Program-made: the position numbers and the translations under genes
Notes under the pieces: model-generated
Told to the model about the DNA's origin: nothing
The model's input: the letters and a program-made list of their open reading frames with translations, nothing else
Database searches by the model: none
Part shown: one piece after another, positions 32,869-41,612 of the stretch
How the letters are laid out: the number at the start of each line of letters is the position of its first letter
How positions within the stretch are numbered: the stretch's first letter is position 1
Assembly (NCBI GenBank): GCA_900547225.1
Contig: URFW01000003.1
Span: 1 to 64,000, forward strand
Direction of reading: 5' to 3'
DNA from: an uncultured Mycoplasmatota bacterium
GTDB lineage: Bacteria; Bacillota_I; Bacilli_A; RF39; UBA660
DNA length: 64,000 bases

Positions 32869-32883
32869 AAATAGTGGTATAAC
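32855..32883 (+). promoter_or_regulatory. Promoter of hsp20 overlapping CIRCE
   Basis: TTGACA (32855-32860), 17 nt, TATAAC (32878-32883); the -35 box is inside the CIRCE spacer, as at clpB. Confidence 0.88.
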
Positions 32884-32908
32884 ATAATTAGAAAGGAAGA
32901 TGAGATAT

Positions 32909-33301
32909 ATGAGTTTAATCCCAAGAAATTATTTCGGTGATATTTTTGAAGACTTTATGCCAAGTACAAAGGAAGATAATATGAAGTGCGATATTTATGA
33001 AAAGGACGGTGCTTACAATATTGAAATGGACGTTCCAGGATTTAATAAGGATGAAATAAAAATCGAAGCTAAGAAGGATTATTTAACTATAACTGCTGAG
33101 AAATCTGATGAAGTAAATGATGAAGATAAGGACAGAAACTACATTCATCGTGAAAGAAGTTATGGTAAGTATCAAAGATCTTTCTACTTACACGACTTAG
33201 ATTCTGATAAAGTTGATGCAGAATTTACTAACGGAGTACTAAAAATTACTGTTCCTAAAAAAGACGAAGCAACTGAAAAAAAATACATCGAAATTAAATA
33301 A
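32909..33301 (+). CDS. Small heat-shock protein (Hsp20/alpha-crystallin)
   Basis: ATP-independent holdase that keeps unfolding proteins soluble until ClpB/DnaK can refold them. The alpha-crystallin domain runs from MKCDIYEKDGAYNIEMDVPGF to the VLKITVPKK end-motif, and the IEIK tail holds the I-x-I assembly motif. 130 residues; ATG 32909 preferred because ATG 32900 abuts GAAAGGAAG. HrcA control together with clpB couples the two chaperones under heat stress. Confidence 0.95.
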   Translation: MSLIPRNYFGDIFEDFMPSTKEDNMKCDIYEKDGAYNIEMDVPGFNKDEIKIEAKKDYLTITAEKSDEVNDEDKDRNYIHRERSYGKYQRSFYLHDLDSDKVDAEFTNGVLKITVPKKDEATEKKYIEIK

Positions 33302-33308
33302 TAACATG

Positions 33309-33335
33309 AAGGTGCTAGAGGTAGCATCTTTTTTT
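33309..33335 (+). terminator. hsp20 terminator
   Basis: AAGGTGCTA (33309-33317) pairs with TAGCATCTT (33322-33330) including one G-T pair, then T run. Confidence 0.88.
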
Positions 33336-33442
33336 GTTGTAATTTGATAAAAACTATGCTAGAATATGTAGCTGGTGTAGTATTAAGTAGTAAAAATAAA
33401 AAATATTTTAGATGAAGTTATATATGGAGATATGGGGGAATT

Positions 33443-34603
33443 ATGGCAAAAAAAGAAAAAATAAATAAGGAACAAGAAGAGCTAAAGCAAAGAAGGCAGT
33501 ATAATATAGATCACAATTTACCTTCTGAAGAATTAAAAGACATAAGAAAGAATTTGTGGTTACACAATACTTTGTATAAAATAATGAGTCTTTTTAACAC
33601 AATTAGTGGATTTGAAAAAGATTTTGAAAGATATAAATTTAATTTTAATGGTAGACCAATTATTTTTGCTTTTAATCATGTTAGAATGCAAGATATAGCA
33701 ATTGAAATGGAGGCCATAAAAAATCATATGGTATTATTATCTGGTGATTTTAAAAACGTCCATCCGGATATTTCAGGTAAATTATTAGAAAAAAATGGTG
33801 TAATTTATTTTGATATGAAAAATCCATATGATAGCTCTGAATTAAAAGAACAAAGAAAATATTTAGAAGAGATAGAAAGCTATTTAAATGATGATTTAAG
33901 TGGAGTACTAAAAGAAGAATATAATAGGGCAAAAGGTGAATATGAAACCAATTTGAAATCACTTATAAACGATAGACATAATGTTAAAAAGGTTATAAAT
34001 GATGTATTACAATCTGGGTATAATATGCTATGGTTTTATGAGGGATCTTGGAATTTATCTGAAAATAAACCATATTATGAAGGTTATAATTACATGGTAG
34101 AAGCTGCATTAAAAAACAATGCAATAGTAATTCCTGGAGCATTTGAAATAATAGATATACCAGGTAAGAGAAAAAGACGAGCAATAGTAAGATTAGGAAA
34201 ACCAATTGACTATACCAAAATGTATGATATTAATACTCTTACTAAAGAAGAGAAAAATGAAGGATTAGATTTAATAAAAGGCCAAATAGGAGGATTGTTA
34301 TTTGATATATGGGATAAGTACTCAAATGTTTCAAGAGAAAATTTAGAAGAAAAATATGTCAAAACTCTAACAACTAAAGATTATTTTGTGCCTGATTATA
34401 AAAGAAAAAGCCCACTTATAAAATGTTTTGAAGAATATATGAACAAGGTATTAAGTGAGTGGAAATTTAGTCTGGAAGATATAGAAGAAAAACATTTTGT
34501 TGATAAAAACATAGTAGAACAAAGCAAGGCTTTTGAACACCTTGATAACTTAAATTTAAATAAAAATAATGCATTTTTATTATCAAAGAGAAATCATCAT
34601 TAA
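33443..34603 (+). CDS. PlsC-like 1-acylglycerol-phosphate acyltransferase
   Basis: 386 residues. The acyltransferase HX4D motif reads NHVRMQD (residues about 73-79 from the ATG), and FYEGSWNLSENK stands where family members have FPEGTRS. An inserted charged helical region of about 60 residues (KYLEEIESYLNDDLSGVLKEE..) separates the two. The second half includes VIPGAFEIIDIPGKRKRRAIVRLGKPI, typical of the fold. No membrane span is visible, so it is probably a peripheral membrane enzyme of phospholipid synthesis; the departures from the motifs leave the substrate open. RBS GGGGGAA. Confidence 0.7.
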   Translation: MAKKEKINKEQEELKQRRQYNIDHNLPSEELKDIRKNLWLHNTLYKIMSLFNTISGFEKDFERYKFNFNGRPIIFAFNHVRMQDIAIEMEAIKNHMVLLSGDFKNVHPDISGKLLEKNGVIYFDMKNPYDSSELKEQRKYLEEIESYLNDDLSGVLKEEYNRAKGEYETNLKSLINDRHNVKKVINDVLQSGYNMLWFYEGSWNLSENKPYYEGYNYMVEAALKNNAIVIPGAFEIIDIPGKRKRRAIVRLGKPIDYTKMYDINTLTKEEKNEGLDLIKGQIGGLLFDIWDKYSNVSRENLEEKYVKTLTTKDYFVPDYKRKSPLIKCFEEYMNKVLSEWKFSLEDIEEKHFVDKNIVEQSKAFEHLDNLNLNKNNAFLLSKRNHH

Positions 34604-34617
34604 TTTGATGATTTTTT
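34591..34617 (+). terminator. Terminator
   Basis: AAATCATCA (34591-34599) pairs with TGATGATTT (34606-34614), T run. Confidence 0.85.
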
Positions 34618-34673
34618 ATTTGCAAAGAAGCTTATTTTCATGTTATACTCTAGTTATAAAATAGGAGGCTTTT

Positions 34674-36464
34674 ATGAATAACTTATATTTTCCAATATGT
34701 GCAGTACTTATAAACATTTTAATTGTAGTAGTATTTTTTAGTAAAAAAAGAATTCATAGTGATGAAACAAGAGCATATTCTAACCTTATAATAATTGCGT
34801 TGTTAGAATCCTCTTTAGCGTGCCTTTTAGTGGTATTAATGAACCTATATGGAATTCCTAAGTATATCTATAACATCCACAGAATAGATTATATTTTAAT
34901 ATTGTTTTGGGTATGGGCGTTATTTAACTATGTACTTATAGTTTCTGTTTATAATAATAAAAAGTTAAGAGGGGTAATTCAAAAGTCTACTTTTATAGTA
35001 AATATTTTAGTTTCAATTTGCTTTTTCTTTTTAAACGTTAATGTTATAAACAAAGATGGAATAATTGATACTAATGGTAGTGCGATGAACTTACTTGTAA
35101 GCATGTTAGGAATTTACGTGATATTAATCTTGCTTCTAGTATTTAAATCATTAATTAAAAATATTAAAAGTTCTAATAACAAAAAATTTATACCATTATT
35201 TTTTCTGGCATTATTAGGAATATTATCTCTTGTAATTAGAAGGTTTGCACCGGAAATATTATTAATTTCATTAGTTGCAGCATACGCTGATTTAATAATG
35301 TTTTTTACAATAGAAAATCCCGATGTAAAAATGATATATGAGCTTAACAGAAATAAAAAATTATTAGAAAGCATGAGTGAAGAAAAATCTAACTTTTTAT
35401 TTAGTATGACTCAAGATACTAAAAAGCCTATTGATAATATTTTGGAAGTAAGCAAAATACTTTTAGACGATAAAAATAAGGAAGATATGAAAACAGGTAT
35501 TAAAGTTATAGAAAATAATGCTAGAGGACTTAAAAACATCATTAATAACGTATTAGATATTTCAAATATATCATCTAGTAAGTTAGTTGTTTCAAACGAA
35601 ACTTATAATGCTATTTCACTTTTAAATGAATGTATAAAGAAAATAGAAAAAGATGTTAATAAGAACGTTACAATAGAAACAGAAATAAGTAAGAACATAC
35701 CAGATGAGTTATATGGTGATAGCGTTAAGCTAAAACAAGTAATAATGAGTATTTTAATTAATGCTTCTAAGTATACTAAAGAGGGCTATATAAAGGTAAG
35801 TGCTAATGAAATAGTTAAGTATGATGTATGCCGTTTAATTATTGAGATAGAAGATACCGGATGCGGAATGAGCGTTGATAAATTAAATGAACTTTTAAAA
35901 ACTAATACTGATTTAGAAGATACTGACCTTTTAAAACTTAATAGTTTGGATGTAGATTTAAAACTTGCTTTTAAAATAATTAGAAAATTAGGTGGTTTTA
36001 TAAATATTAGAAGTGAAAAAGAAAAGGGAAGTACGTTTACTATAATTTTAGACCAAAAAATAAAAGTTAGTAAAGATTATTATAGTGAGTACATCTTTAA
36101 TAAGAAAAAGGTAATGGTTGTAAGTGATAAATTGCAAACTTTAAAAGATATAAATACTTTAGCTAGCAAGTATGACATAGAACTTTTAACTACAATGCAT
36201 AGTAGTGATATTATAGAAAGAGTAAAAGATGGTGAGAGTTTTGACTTAATTCTTTTAGAAGATGATATGAAGCCTATAAGCGGTTTTGGTACGCTTGGAA
36301 AACTTCAAGAAGCAAAAGAAGGATTTAATGTTCCAACCGTTATAATGCTAAACAAGAACAAAGAATCAATAAAGGATCATTATGTTGAGGATGGATTTAG
36401 TAATTACATAAGAAAACAAAATCTAGAAGAAGACTTCGATAAAGTAATAAAAAAATATATATAA
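34674..36464 (+). CDS. Hybrid sensor-kinase-like protein lacking both phospho-acceptor residues
   Basis: 596 residues. The first 225 have seven predicted spans (IIALLESSLACLLVVLMNLYG, FALLGILSLVIRRFAP-like, LVAAYADLIMFF). A dimerisation helix reads NFLFSMTQDTKKPIDNIL, where the usual S-H-E-I-R-T-P has Gln at the His position (Q247). A HATPase region follows with VIMSILINASKYTKEGYI (N box), EDTGCGM (G1) and GSTFTIIL. The C-terminal receiver-like domain reads FDLILLEDDMKPISGF, with Glu (E529) where the phospho-Asp should be. It is probably a ligand sensor with an allosteric output; no partner is adjacent. RBS AATAGGAGG. Confidence 0.8.
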   Translation: MNNLYFPICAVLINILIVVVFFSKKRIHSDETRAYSNLIIIALLESSLACLLVVLMNLYGIPKYIYNIHRIDYILILFWVWALFNYVLIVSVYNNKKLRGVIQKSTFIVNILVSICFFFLNVNVINKDGIIDTNGSAMNLLVSMLGIYVILILLLVFKSLIKNIKSSNNKKFIPLFFLALLGILSLVIRRFAPEILLISLVAAYADLIMFFTIENPDVKMIYELNRNKKLLESMSEEKSNFLFSMTQDTKKPIDNILEVSKILLDDKNKEDMKTGIKVIENNARGLKNIINNVLDISNISSSKLVVSNETYNAISLLNECIKKIEKDVNKNVTIETEISKNIPDELYGDSVKLKQVIMSILINASKYTKEGYIKVSANEIVKYDVCRLIIEIEDTGCGMSVDKLNELLKTNTDLEDTDLLKLNSLDVDLKLAFKIIRKLGGFINIRSEKEKGSTFTIILDQKIKVSKDYYSEYIFNKKKVMVVSDKLQTLKDINTLASKYDIELLTTMHSSDIIERVKDGESFDLILLEDDMKPISGFGTLGKLQEAKEGFNVPTVIMLNKNKESIKDHYVEDGFSNYIRKQNLEEDFDKVIKKYI

Positions 36465-36492
36465 ATAAGGTGCTTTTAGTATCTTATTTTTT
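36464..36492 (+). terminator. Terminator of the pseudo-kinase gene
   Basis: AATAAGGTGC (36464-36473) pairs with GTATCTTATT (36479-36488) with two G-T pairs, T run. Confidence 0.8.
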
Positions 36493-36539
36493 CTTTTGTT
36501 ATGATATAATCATTATAGAATAGGAAAAGAGGTTAGGTT

Positions 36540-38849
36540 ATGACAGAACTAGAAAGATTAGATGGCTATTTTAGAGCGGCTAATTATATATCGGCTTGTC
36601 AACTTTATTTGCTTGATAATCCACTTTTAAAAAGACCACTTAAAGCATCAGACATTAAAAAGAAAATAGTAGGTCACTGGGGAACTGTTCCAGGACAAAA
36701 CTTTATTTATACTCATCTAGACAGGGTAATTAATAAATATGATTTAGATATGATTTATATATCAGGCCCAGGTCATGGTGGTAACTTTATGATTGCTAAT
36801 ACCTACTTAGAAGGTAGTTATACCGAAAAGTATCCTAATATTACTCAGGATGAAGCAGGTTTGCAAAAGTTATTTAAACAATTTTCATTTCCAGGTGGTG
36901 TTCCAAGTCATGTTGCACCAGAAACTCCGGGTTCAATTCATGAAGGAGGAGAATTAGGTTATTCACTTAGTCATGCTTTTGGAGCAGTTTTTGATAATCC
37001 AAATTTAATTGCAGCGTGCATAGTAGGAGATGGAGAAGCAGAAACAGGGCCACTTGCAACAAGTTGGCATGGAATAAAATTTTTAAATAAGAAGACTGAT
37101 GGTGCAGTACTTCCTATACTTCATTTAAATGGTTATAAAATAAGTAATCCAACTATTTTCTCTAGAATGAGCAACGAAGAACTTGCTAGTTTCTTTTATG
37201 GATGTGGATATAAAGCTTATTTAGTAGAAGGCTCTGACGAACTTTTAATGCATAAAAAAATGGCATCAACAATGGATGCGGTAATTAATGATATTAAAGA
37301 AATCAAGAAATCAAATGATGATGAAAAGCCAAGGTGGCCAATGATTATTTTAAGAACTCCTAAAGGTTGGACGGGTCCAAAAAAAGTTGATGGTAAAAAT
37401 ATAGAAGGCTCTTTTAGAGCACATCAAGTTCCTGTTTCTATGGACAAAAAAGAACATATTAAAATACTTGAAGATTGGCTTAGAAGTTATAAACCAGAAG
37501 AATTGTTTGATTCTAATGGAAAATTAAAAAAAGAGTATGAAAGTGTTTGTCCAAAAGGTGATAAACGCATGGGTTCAAGTTTATATACTAATGGAGGTTA
37601 CTTAAGAAAAGATTTAATTATGCCTGACTTTAGAAATTATAAAGTTGATGTTCCTTATCCAGGTAGTGTTAAAAATCAAGATATGCTTGTATTAAGTTCA
37701 TTTATAAAAGATATATTTTCTCTTAATAATGAAAACAAAAACTTTAGAATTTTTGGACCAGATGAAACCATGTCAAACAGGTTATATGATGTTTTTGATG
37801 TAACTAATAGAGATTGGCAACTAGACATAAAAGAAAATGATGAATATTTATCTAAAGATGGTAGGGTAATGGATTCAATGCTTTCAGAACATATGTGTGA
37901 GGGAATGCTAGAAGGTTACCTTTTAACTGGTAGACACGGATTTTTTGCTAGCTACGAAGCGTTTATAAGAATTGTTGATTCAATGGCAGCACAACATGCT
38001 AAATGGCTTAAAGTATGTAATGAAATTTCTTGGAGAAAACCTATTTCATCACTTAACTTTTTGTTAGCATCAAACGTATGGCAACAAGATCATAATGGTT
38101 TTACTCACCAAGATCCAGGCTTTATGGATCATATTGCAAATAAAAAGGTAGATGTTATTAGAATATATTTACCACCAGATGCTAACTGTTTGTTATCTTG
38201 TATGGACCACTGTTTAAAAAGTAAGAATTACGTAAACGTTGTAATAGCATCAAAACATCCATCTTATCAGTGGCTTAATATGGATGATGCCGTAAGACAT
38301 TGTACTAATGGTATTGGTATATGGAATTTTGTTAGCAACGACGCTAATCCAGATTTAATAATGGCTTGTGCAGGTGATACGCCAACTATTGAAGCAATCG
38401 CAGCAACAAAGATACTAAAGTCTTATTTACCAGATTTAAAAATAAGATTTATAAATGTTGTTGACTTAATGAAGTTAGATTCTACAACTAATCATCCACA
38501 TGCTTTAAATGATATAGCATACGATTATTTATTTACTAAAGATAAACCAATTATTTTTGCATTTCATGGTTACCCAACATTAATTCATGAATTAACTTAC
38601 TTTAGACATAATCATAATATACATGTTCATGGATATGTTGAAGAAGGAACTATTACAACTGCATTTGATATGAGAGTTAAAAATAAGATAGATAGGTTTA
38701 ACTTAGTAATAGATGCTGTAAATAACCTAGATTTAGGTAATATAGGTGAAAAAATAATTAGTGATATGAATAAAAAACTAGAAGAACATAATAATTATAT
38801 TAAAGAATATGGAGAAGATTTAGAGGAAATAAGAAATTGGAGGTTTTAA
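36540..38849 (+). CDS. xfp: Xylulose-5-phosphate/fructose-6-phosphate phosphoketolase
   Basis: Thiamine-diphosphate enzyme that splits xylulose-5-P or fructose-6-P with phosphate to acetyl-P plus a sugar phosphate, the key step of heterofermentative or bifid metabolism. Signature segments are all present: YISGPGHGGNFMIANTYLEGSY near the N-terminus, GGVPSHVAPETPGSIHEGGELGYSLSHA-type region, CIVGDGEAETGPLATSW for ThDP binding, and GRHGFFASYEAFIRIVDSM. Length 769 aa is near the usual 790. Own promoter upstream and AAAGAGGTTAGG before the ATG. Suggests acetate-yielding sugar catabolism feeding on gut carbohydrates. Confidence 0.97.
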   Translation: MTELERLDGYFRAANYISACQLYLLDNPLLKRPLKASDIKKKIVGHWGTVPGQNFIYTHLDRVINKYDLDMIYISGPGHGGNFMIANTYLEGSYTEKYPNITQDEAGLQKLFKQFSFPGGVPSHVAPETPGSIHEGGELGYSLSHAFGAVFDNPNLIAACIVGDGEAETGPLATSWHGIKFLNKKTDGAVLPILHLNGYKISNPTIFSRMSNEELASFFYGCGYKAYLVEGSDELLMHKKMASTMDAVINDIKEIKKSNDDEKPRWPMIILRTPKGWTGPKKVDGKNIEGSFRAHQVPVSMDKKEHIKILEDWLRSYKPEELFDSNGKLKKEYESVCPKGDKRMGSSLYTNGGYLRKDLIMPDFRNYKVDVPYPGSVKNQDMLVLSSFIKDIFSLNNENKNFRIFGPDETMSNRLYDVFDVTNRDWQLDIKENDEYLSKDGRVMDSMLSEHMCEGMLEGYLLTGRHGFFASYEAFIRIVDSMAAQHAKWLKVCNEISWRKPISSLNFLLASNVWQQDHNGFTHQDPGFMDHIANKKVDVIRIYLPPDANCLLSCMDHCLKSKNYVNVVIASKHPSYQWLNMDDAVRHCTNGIGIWNFVSNDANPDLIMACAGDTPTIEAIAATKILKSYLPDLKIRFINVVDLMKLDSTTNHPHALNDIAYDYLFTKDKPIIFAFHGYPTLIHELTYFRHNHNIHVHGYVEEGTITTAFDMRVKNKIDRFNLVIDAVNNLDLGNIGEKIISDMNKKLEEHNNYIKEYGEDLEEIRNWRF

Positions 38850-38965
38850 CACAAATGTTAAAATAAATTGACAAAATTCCACCTTAAATTGCTAGACTTA
38901 AATAAGACTAAATGGTAATCTATTGTCATCAAATTTAAATTTGAAAAAAGGAGAAAGTATTTTAT

Positions 38966-39709
38966 ATGAAATTTTATGAAAAGTTAATTATATTAAGAAA
39001 GAAAGCTTTGTTATCTCAAGAAGAACTTGCTGAAAAACTTGATGTTACAAGGCAAACCATTTCAAAATGGGAACTTGGTCAATCAAAACCTGATATTGAT
39101 AAATTACAAATGATGAGTAAGTTATTTGAAGTTGATGTTAATACACTTACTAATGAAGAAATATCTTTAGAAGATAAGGTTGAAACAAAAGAACATAAAA
39201 ATAATAAAAAAGAAGATGGTGATAGAAAGTTTATTCTATATATATTAATAATTATTTTTATAGCATCACTAGCATTTTTAACATATAGAGTAGGAACTGA
39301 TATAAAAGCTAAAAAAGATGAAATAAAAGAAGAATTAAGAAAAGAAAAAGAAAAGGCCGAAAAAGATGAAAAAGAATTTAAAGATAAATTTAATAAAGAT
39401 ATGGAAGAATCAGATTTAAAATTTGATAAAAATAGTTTTAATAGTAATTATACTTTTTATTCGGGAACTCAGCCAGGACAAAGTGTATCAATGTTAATCG
39501 ATAATATAATAAATAAAAATAAAACTGAGAAAGATCATTTAGTCGAACTTACATTTGATAATACATCATATGGAACTGATTCAGATAATATTAAACAGAC
39601 AAAAAATATGATTCAAACCTTTAAAGGTTATGATATTCAGTATTATGAGGTATCTATGGATTATGATGATAATGGTTATGTAAATAAAGTAACCATAGAA
39701 ACTAGATAG
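38966..39709 (+). CDS. XRE-family DNA-binding protein with membrane anchor
   Basis: 247 residues. The first 65 form a helix-turn-helix domain (LIILRKKALLSQEELAEKLDVTRQTISKWELGQSKPDIDKL). A membrane span follows at about residues 89-110 (FILYILIIIFIASLAFLTYRVG), then a very Lys/Glu-rich helix and a beta domain of about 80 residues outside (SNYTFYSGTQPGQSVSMLID). Membrane-tethered XRE regulators of this kind respond to cell-envelope state. It lies 16 nt before the lemA-like gene, so it may control its own operon. GAAAAAAGGAGAAAG before the ATG; TTGACA at 38870 may be its -35 box. Confidence 0.82.
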   Translation: MKFYEKLIILRKKALLSQEELAEKLDVTRQTISKWELGQSKPDIDKLQMMSKLFEVDVNTLTNEEISLEDKVETKEHKNNKKEDGDRKFILYILIIIFIASLAFLTYRVGTDIKAKKDEIKEELRKEKEKAEKDEKEFKDKFNKDMEESDLKFDKNSFNSNYTFYSGTQPGQSVSMLIDNIINKNKTEKDHLVELTFDNTSYGTDSDNIKQTKNMIQTFKGYDIQYYEVSMDYDDNGYVNKVTIETR

Positions 39710-39724
39710 CGAGGTGGAATAGCA

Positions 39725-40264
39725 ATGATAATAAATATATGTTTAATAATAGTTATAATAATAACAGGAATTCTACTAATAGATTATAACCGTTTTGTAA
39801 GAAAAAATAATAAGGTTAAAGAAAGACAGTCACATATTGATGTTTTACTTAATCAAAGATTTGATTTAATACCAAACATAGTAGAAACAGTAAAGGGCTA
39901 TGCAAAACACGAATCAAGTACTTTAGAAGAATTAGTTAACTTAAGATCATCGTATAACAATAAAGGATTTAGTATTGAAGAGACAGAAAAAGTAGATAAA
40001 AAATTTAATAACATAATGATGCTGGCAGAAAGTTATCCTGATTTAAAGGCTAATACTCAGTTTCTAAGTCTTCAAAATAGTTTAAATGATATAGAAAATA
40101 AGCTTAATTATGCTAGAACTAGTTACAATGATGCGGTAACTTCATACAATAACTTGGTTGAATCTGTGCCATCTAATATAATAGCTAAAATGTTTTCTTT
40201 TAAAAGAAAAGAATTATTTAAAATTGATGAAGAAAAAAAGGCTAATGTAAAGGTTAATTTTTAA
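39725..40264 (+). CDS. lemA: LemA family protein
   Basis: 179 residues. A short N-terminal membrane anchor (INICLIIVIIITGILLID) and then the typical LemA core YNRFVRKNNKVKERQSHIDVLLNQRFDLIPNIVETVKGYAKHESSTLEELV, LSLQNSLNDIENKLNYARTSYNDAVTSYNNLVESVPSNI, ending MFSFKRKELFKI. LemA proteins are surface-exposed helical-bundle proteins of unknown role, linked in some bacteria to membrane stress. It is co-directional with and close to the XRE gene, and probably in the same operon. RBS GAGGTGGAAT. Confidence 0.92.
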   Translation: MIINICLIIVIIITGILLIDYNRFVRKNNKVKERQSHIDVLLNQRFDLIPNIVETVKGYAKHESSTLEELVNLRSSYNNKGFSIEETEKVDKKFNNIMMLAESYPDLKANTQFLSLQNSLNDIENKLNYARTSYNDAVTSYNNLVESVPSNIIAKMFSFKRKELFKIDEEKKANVKVNF

Positions 40265-40268
40265 AAAT

Positions 40269-40297
40269 GAAAGTTAAGTTTGGGCTTAACTTTTTTT
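40269..40297 (+). terminator. Terminator of the XRE-lemA operon
   Basis: AAGTTAAG (40271-40278), 6-nt loop, CTTAACTT (40285-40292), T run. Confidence 0.88.
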
Positions 40298-40351
40298 ATG
40301 TAGTTTAATTTTAGTGTTAATTATATAATATGTAGTGTAGGAGATGATGTT

Positions 40352-41011
40352 ATGAATAGTATTTTTAAATCTAATTTTGTGAAATTATTGATAAGTATTT
40401 TAGCCATTGTTACAACTGGTACTTTAATTTTTATATCTATTAATAATAAAGATAAGAAAACAGATTGGAAAGATAAGTATGTTATGTATTTAAAACAAAA
40501 GATATTTAACAATAATAATGAAACGTACGTGTGGCTTAATAACTTAAGTAGGGAAAATATTCCAAGTTTAATTGTTAAAACTAAAAATGATATACACGTT
40601 GTTCAAATAAGTAATGGTTATGCCATAGAACCATTTACATATAATGATGCAAGTTTATGCTATATTTATTCTAAAGAAAGAAAAGGTTATAATTGGTATG
40701 TAAGACATATGGAAGATGGTTATGTTACGTATACTGATATTTCTTATATGTATAATCCAAACAAGCCAAATTATAGTTTCGTAGATTATAATAACTTTGA
40801 TAATAACTATGTGTTAGATAAAAAAGAAGTTTCATACTACAAATTAGAAAAATCAAATTTTGAAGAAGAATTTATTCGTTATGCAGATAATTATAAACCT
40901 GAAAAAAATGTAACTAATTCTATAGATACTAGCAAAACGACAAGTACTACTACGAAAAATAGTACTTCAAAAGTTAAAGAAAGTACCCAAAAAATAATAA
41001 ATTACAGGTAG
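40352..41011 (+). CDS. Hypothetical extracytoplasmic protein, N-terminal part (probable split gene)
   Basis: 219 residues with a membrane segment at about 10-27 (VKLLISILAIVTTGTLIF) and an outer domain rich in Tyr and Asn (YVWLNNLSRENIPSLIV). It ends with a low-complexity SIDTSKTTSTTTKNSTSK linker and stops soon after an A6 run at about 40989-40994. The +1 frame across the stop region reads KLQVGSYSLQYGTYKGIDYYYT, which continues smoothly into the ORF at 41023. The two are probably one gene of about 320 codons with a frameshift. RBS GGAGATG. Confidence 0.65.
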   Translation: MNSIFKSNFVKLLISILAIVTTGTLIFISINNKDKKTDWKDKYVMYLKQKIFNNNNETYVWLNNLSRENIPSLIVKTKNDIHVVQISNGYAIEPFTYNDASLCYIYSKERKGYNWYVRHMEDGYVTYTDISYMYNPNKPNYSFVDYNNFDNNYVLDKKEVSYYKLEKSNFEEEFIRYADNYKPEKNVTNSIDTSKTTSTTTKNSTSKVKESTQKIINYR

Positions 41012-41022
41012 GAAGTTATAGT

Positions 41023-41322
41023 TTGCAATACGGAACGTATAAGGGTATTGATTATTATTACACGGATGATGTTAATTCAAAGTATGAAATAACTATTAAA
41101 ATTAAAAGTGATAACACTTATGAGATTTTATCAAGTAACTCTAATGCTATAACAAACTCTAACGGCAAAATAGAAATAATTAATAATACTTTTGGAGGAA
41201 GTAATAATAAGGCTATTAGATTAGGTGATAAATCATTTATCGTAGATAGTAATAATACAATTACTTTTTCAGCAGGTAGTGGCTCATCATTGTTTTTCCT
41301 TCTTTTTTTTATAATTAGATAG
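41023..41322 (+). CDS. Hypothetical extracytoplasmic protein, C-terminal part (probable split gene)
   Basis: 99 residues from TTG 41023, in frame with an open stretch that extends back to 40978 without a start. It forms a small beta-domain (IKIKSDNTYEILSSNSNAITNSNGKIEIINN) and ends in a hydrophobic tail SSLFFLLFFIIR. A weak AGGAAG lies before the TTG, so separate expression is possible. I prefer reading it as the C-terminal domain of the gene at 40352. Confidence 0.55.
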   Translation: MQYGTYKGIDYYYTDDVNSKYEITIKIKSDNTYEILSSNSNAITNSNGKIEIINNTFGGSNNKAIRLGDKSFIVDSNNTITFSAGSGSSLFFLLFFIIR

Positions 41323-41404
41323 GCATTATATCATTATTATTAACATTATAAATTAACGTTTACAAGAGTCTGAAAATAGTCATTTTTTTAAACTTTCCTT
41401 TTTT

Positions 41405-41460
41405 GCTTGTAATTCTACAATTCAAAAAACTTTTCTCATTATGATGTTCAGATTACAAGC
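41405..41460. repeat. Inverted repeat in a non-coding stretch
   Basis: GCTTGTAAT (41405-41413) and ATTACAAGC (41452-41460) are perfect inverted copies separated by 38 nt. The intergenic region 41323-41612 holds this and the hairpin at 41486, and I see no gene in it. It could be a 3'-UTR fold or a remnant of a small mobile element. Confidence 0.45.
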
Positions 41461-41485
41461 ATTTATCAAAAAATAATTAACATAA

Positions 41486-41509
41486 TAAAAAAGCTCGGAA
41501 TATCCGAAC
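41486..41509 (-). terminator. Terminator of the reverse-strand pair
   Basis: On the - strand GTTCGGA pairs with TCCGAGC around a 3-nt loop (41493-41509) and six T follow. It lies about 100 nt past the stop of the gene at 41613. Confidence 0.7.
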
Positions 41510-41612
41510 GTCTTTATTTTTATAAAAGTTTTTCTGTCATATTGTATTTGAAAAGTCAACTGTTATTTGTTGAAAATTATGATTTTTTCTTATTATGTTG
41601 TCTTTACTTTAT

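Noticed and set aside
38844..38863. Terminator after phosphoketolase
   Set aside because: TTTTAACA/TGTTAAAA is a hairpin without a T run on the + strand, so I did not call it.
38870..38966. XRE operator
   Set aside because: AT-rich palindromes such as AAATTTAAATTT occur by chance at this base composition; no repeated operator pair was found.
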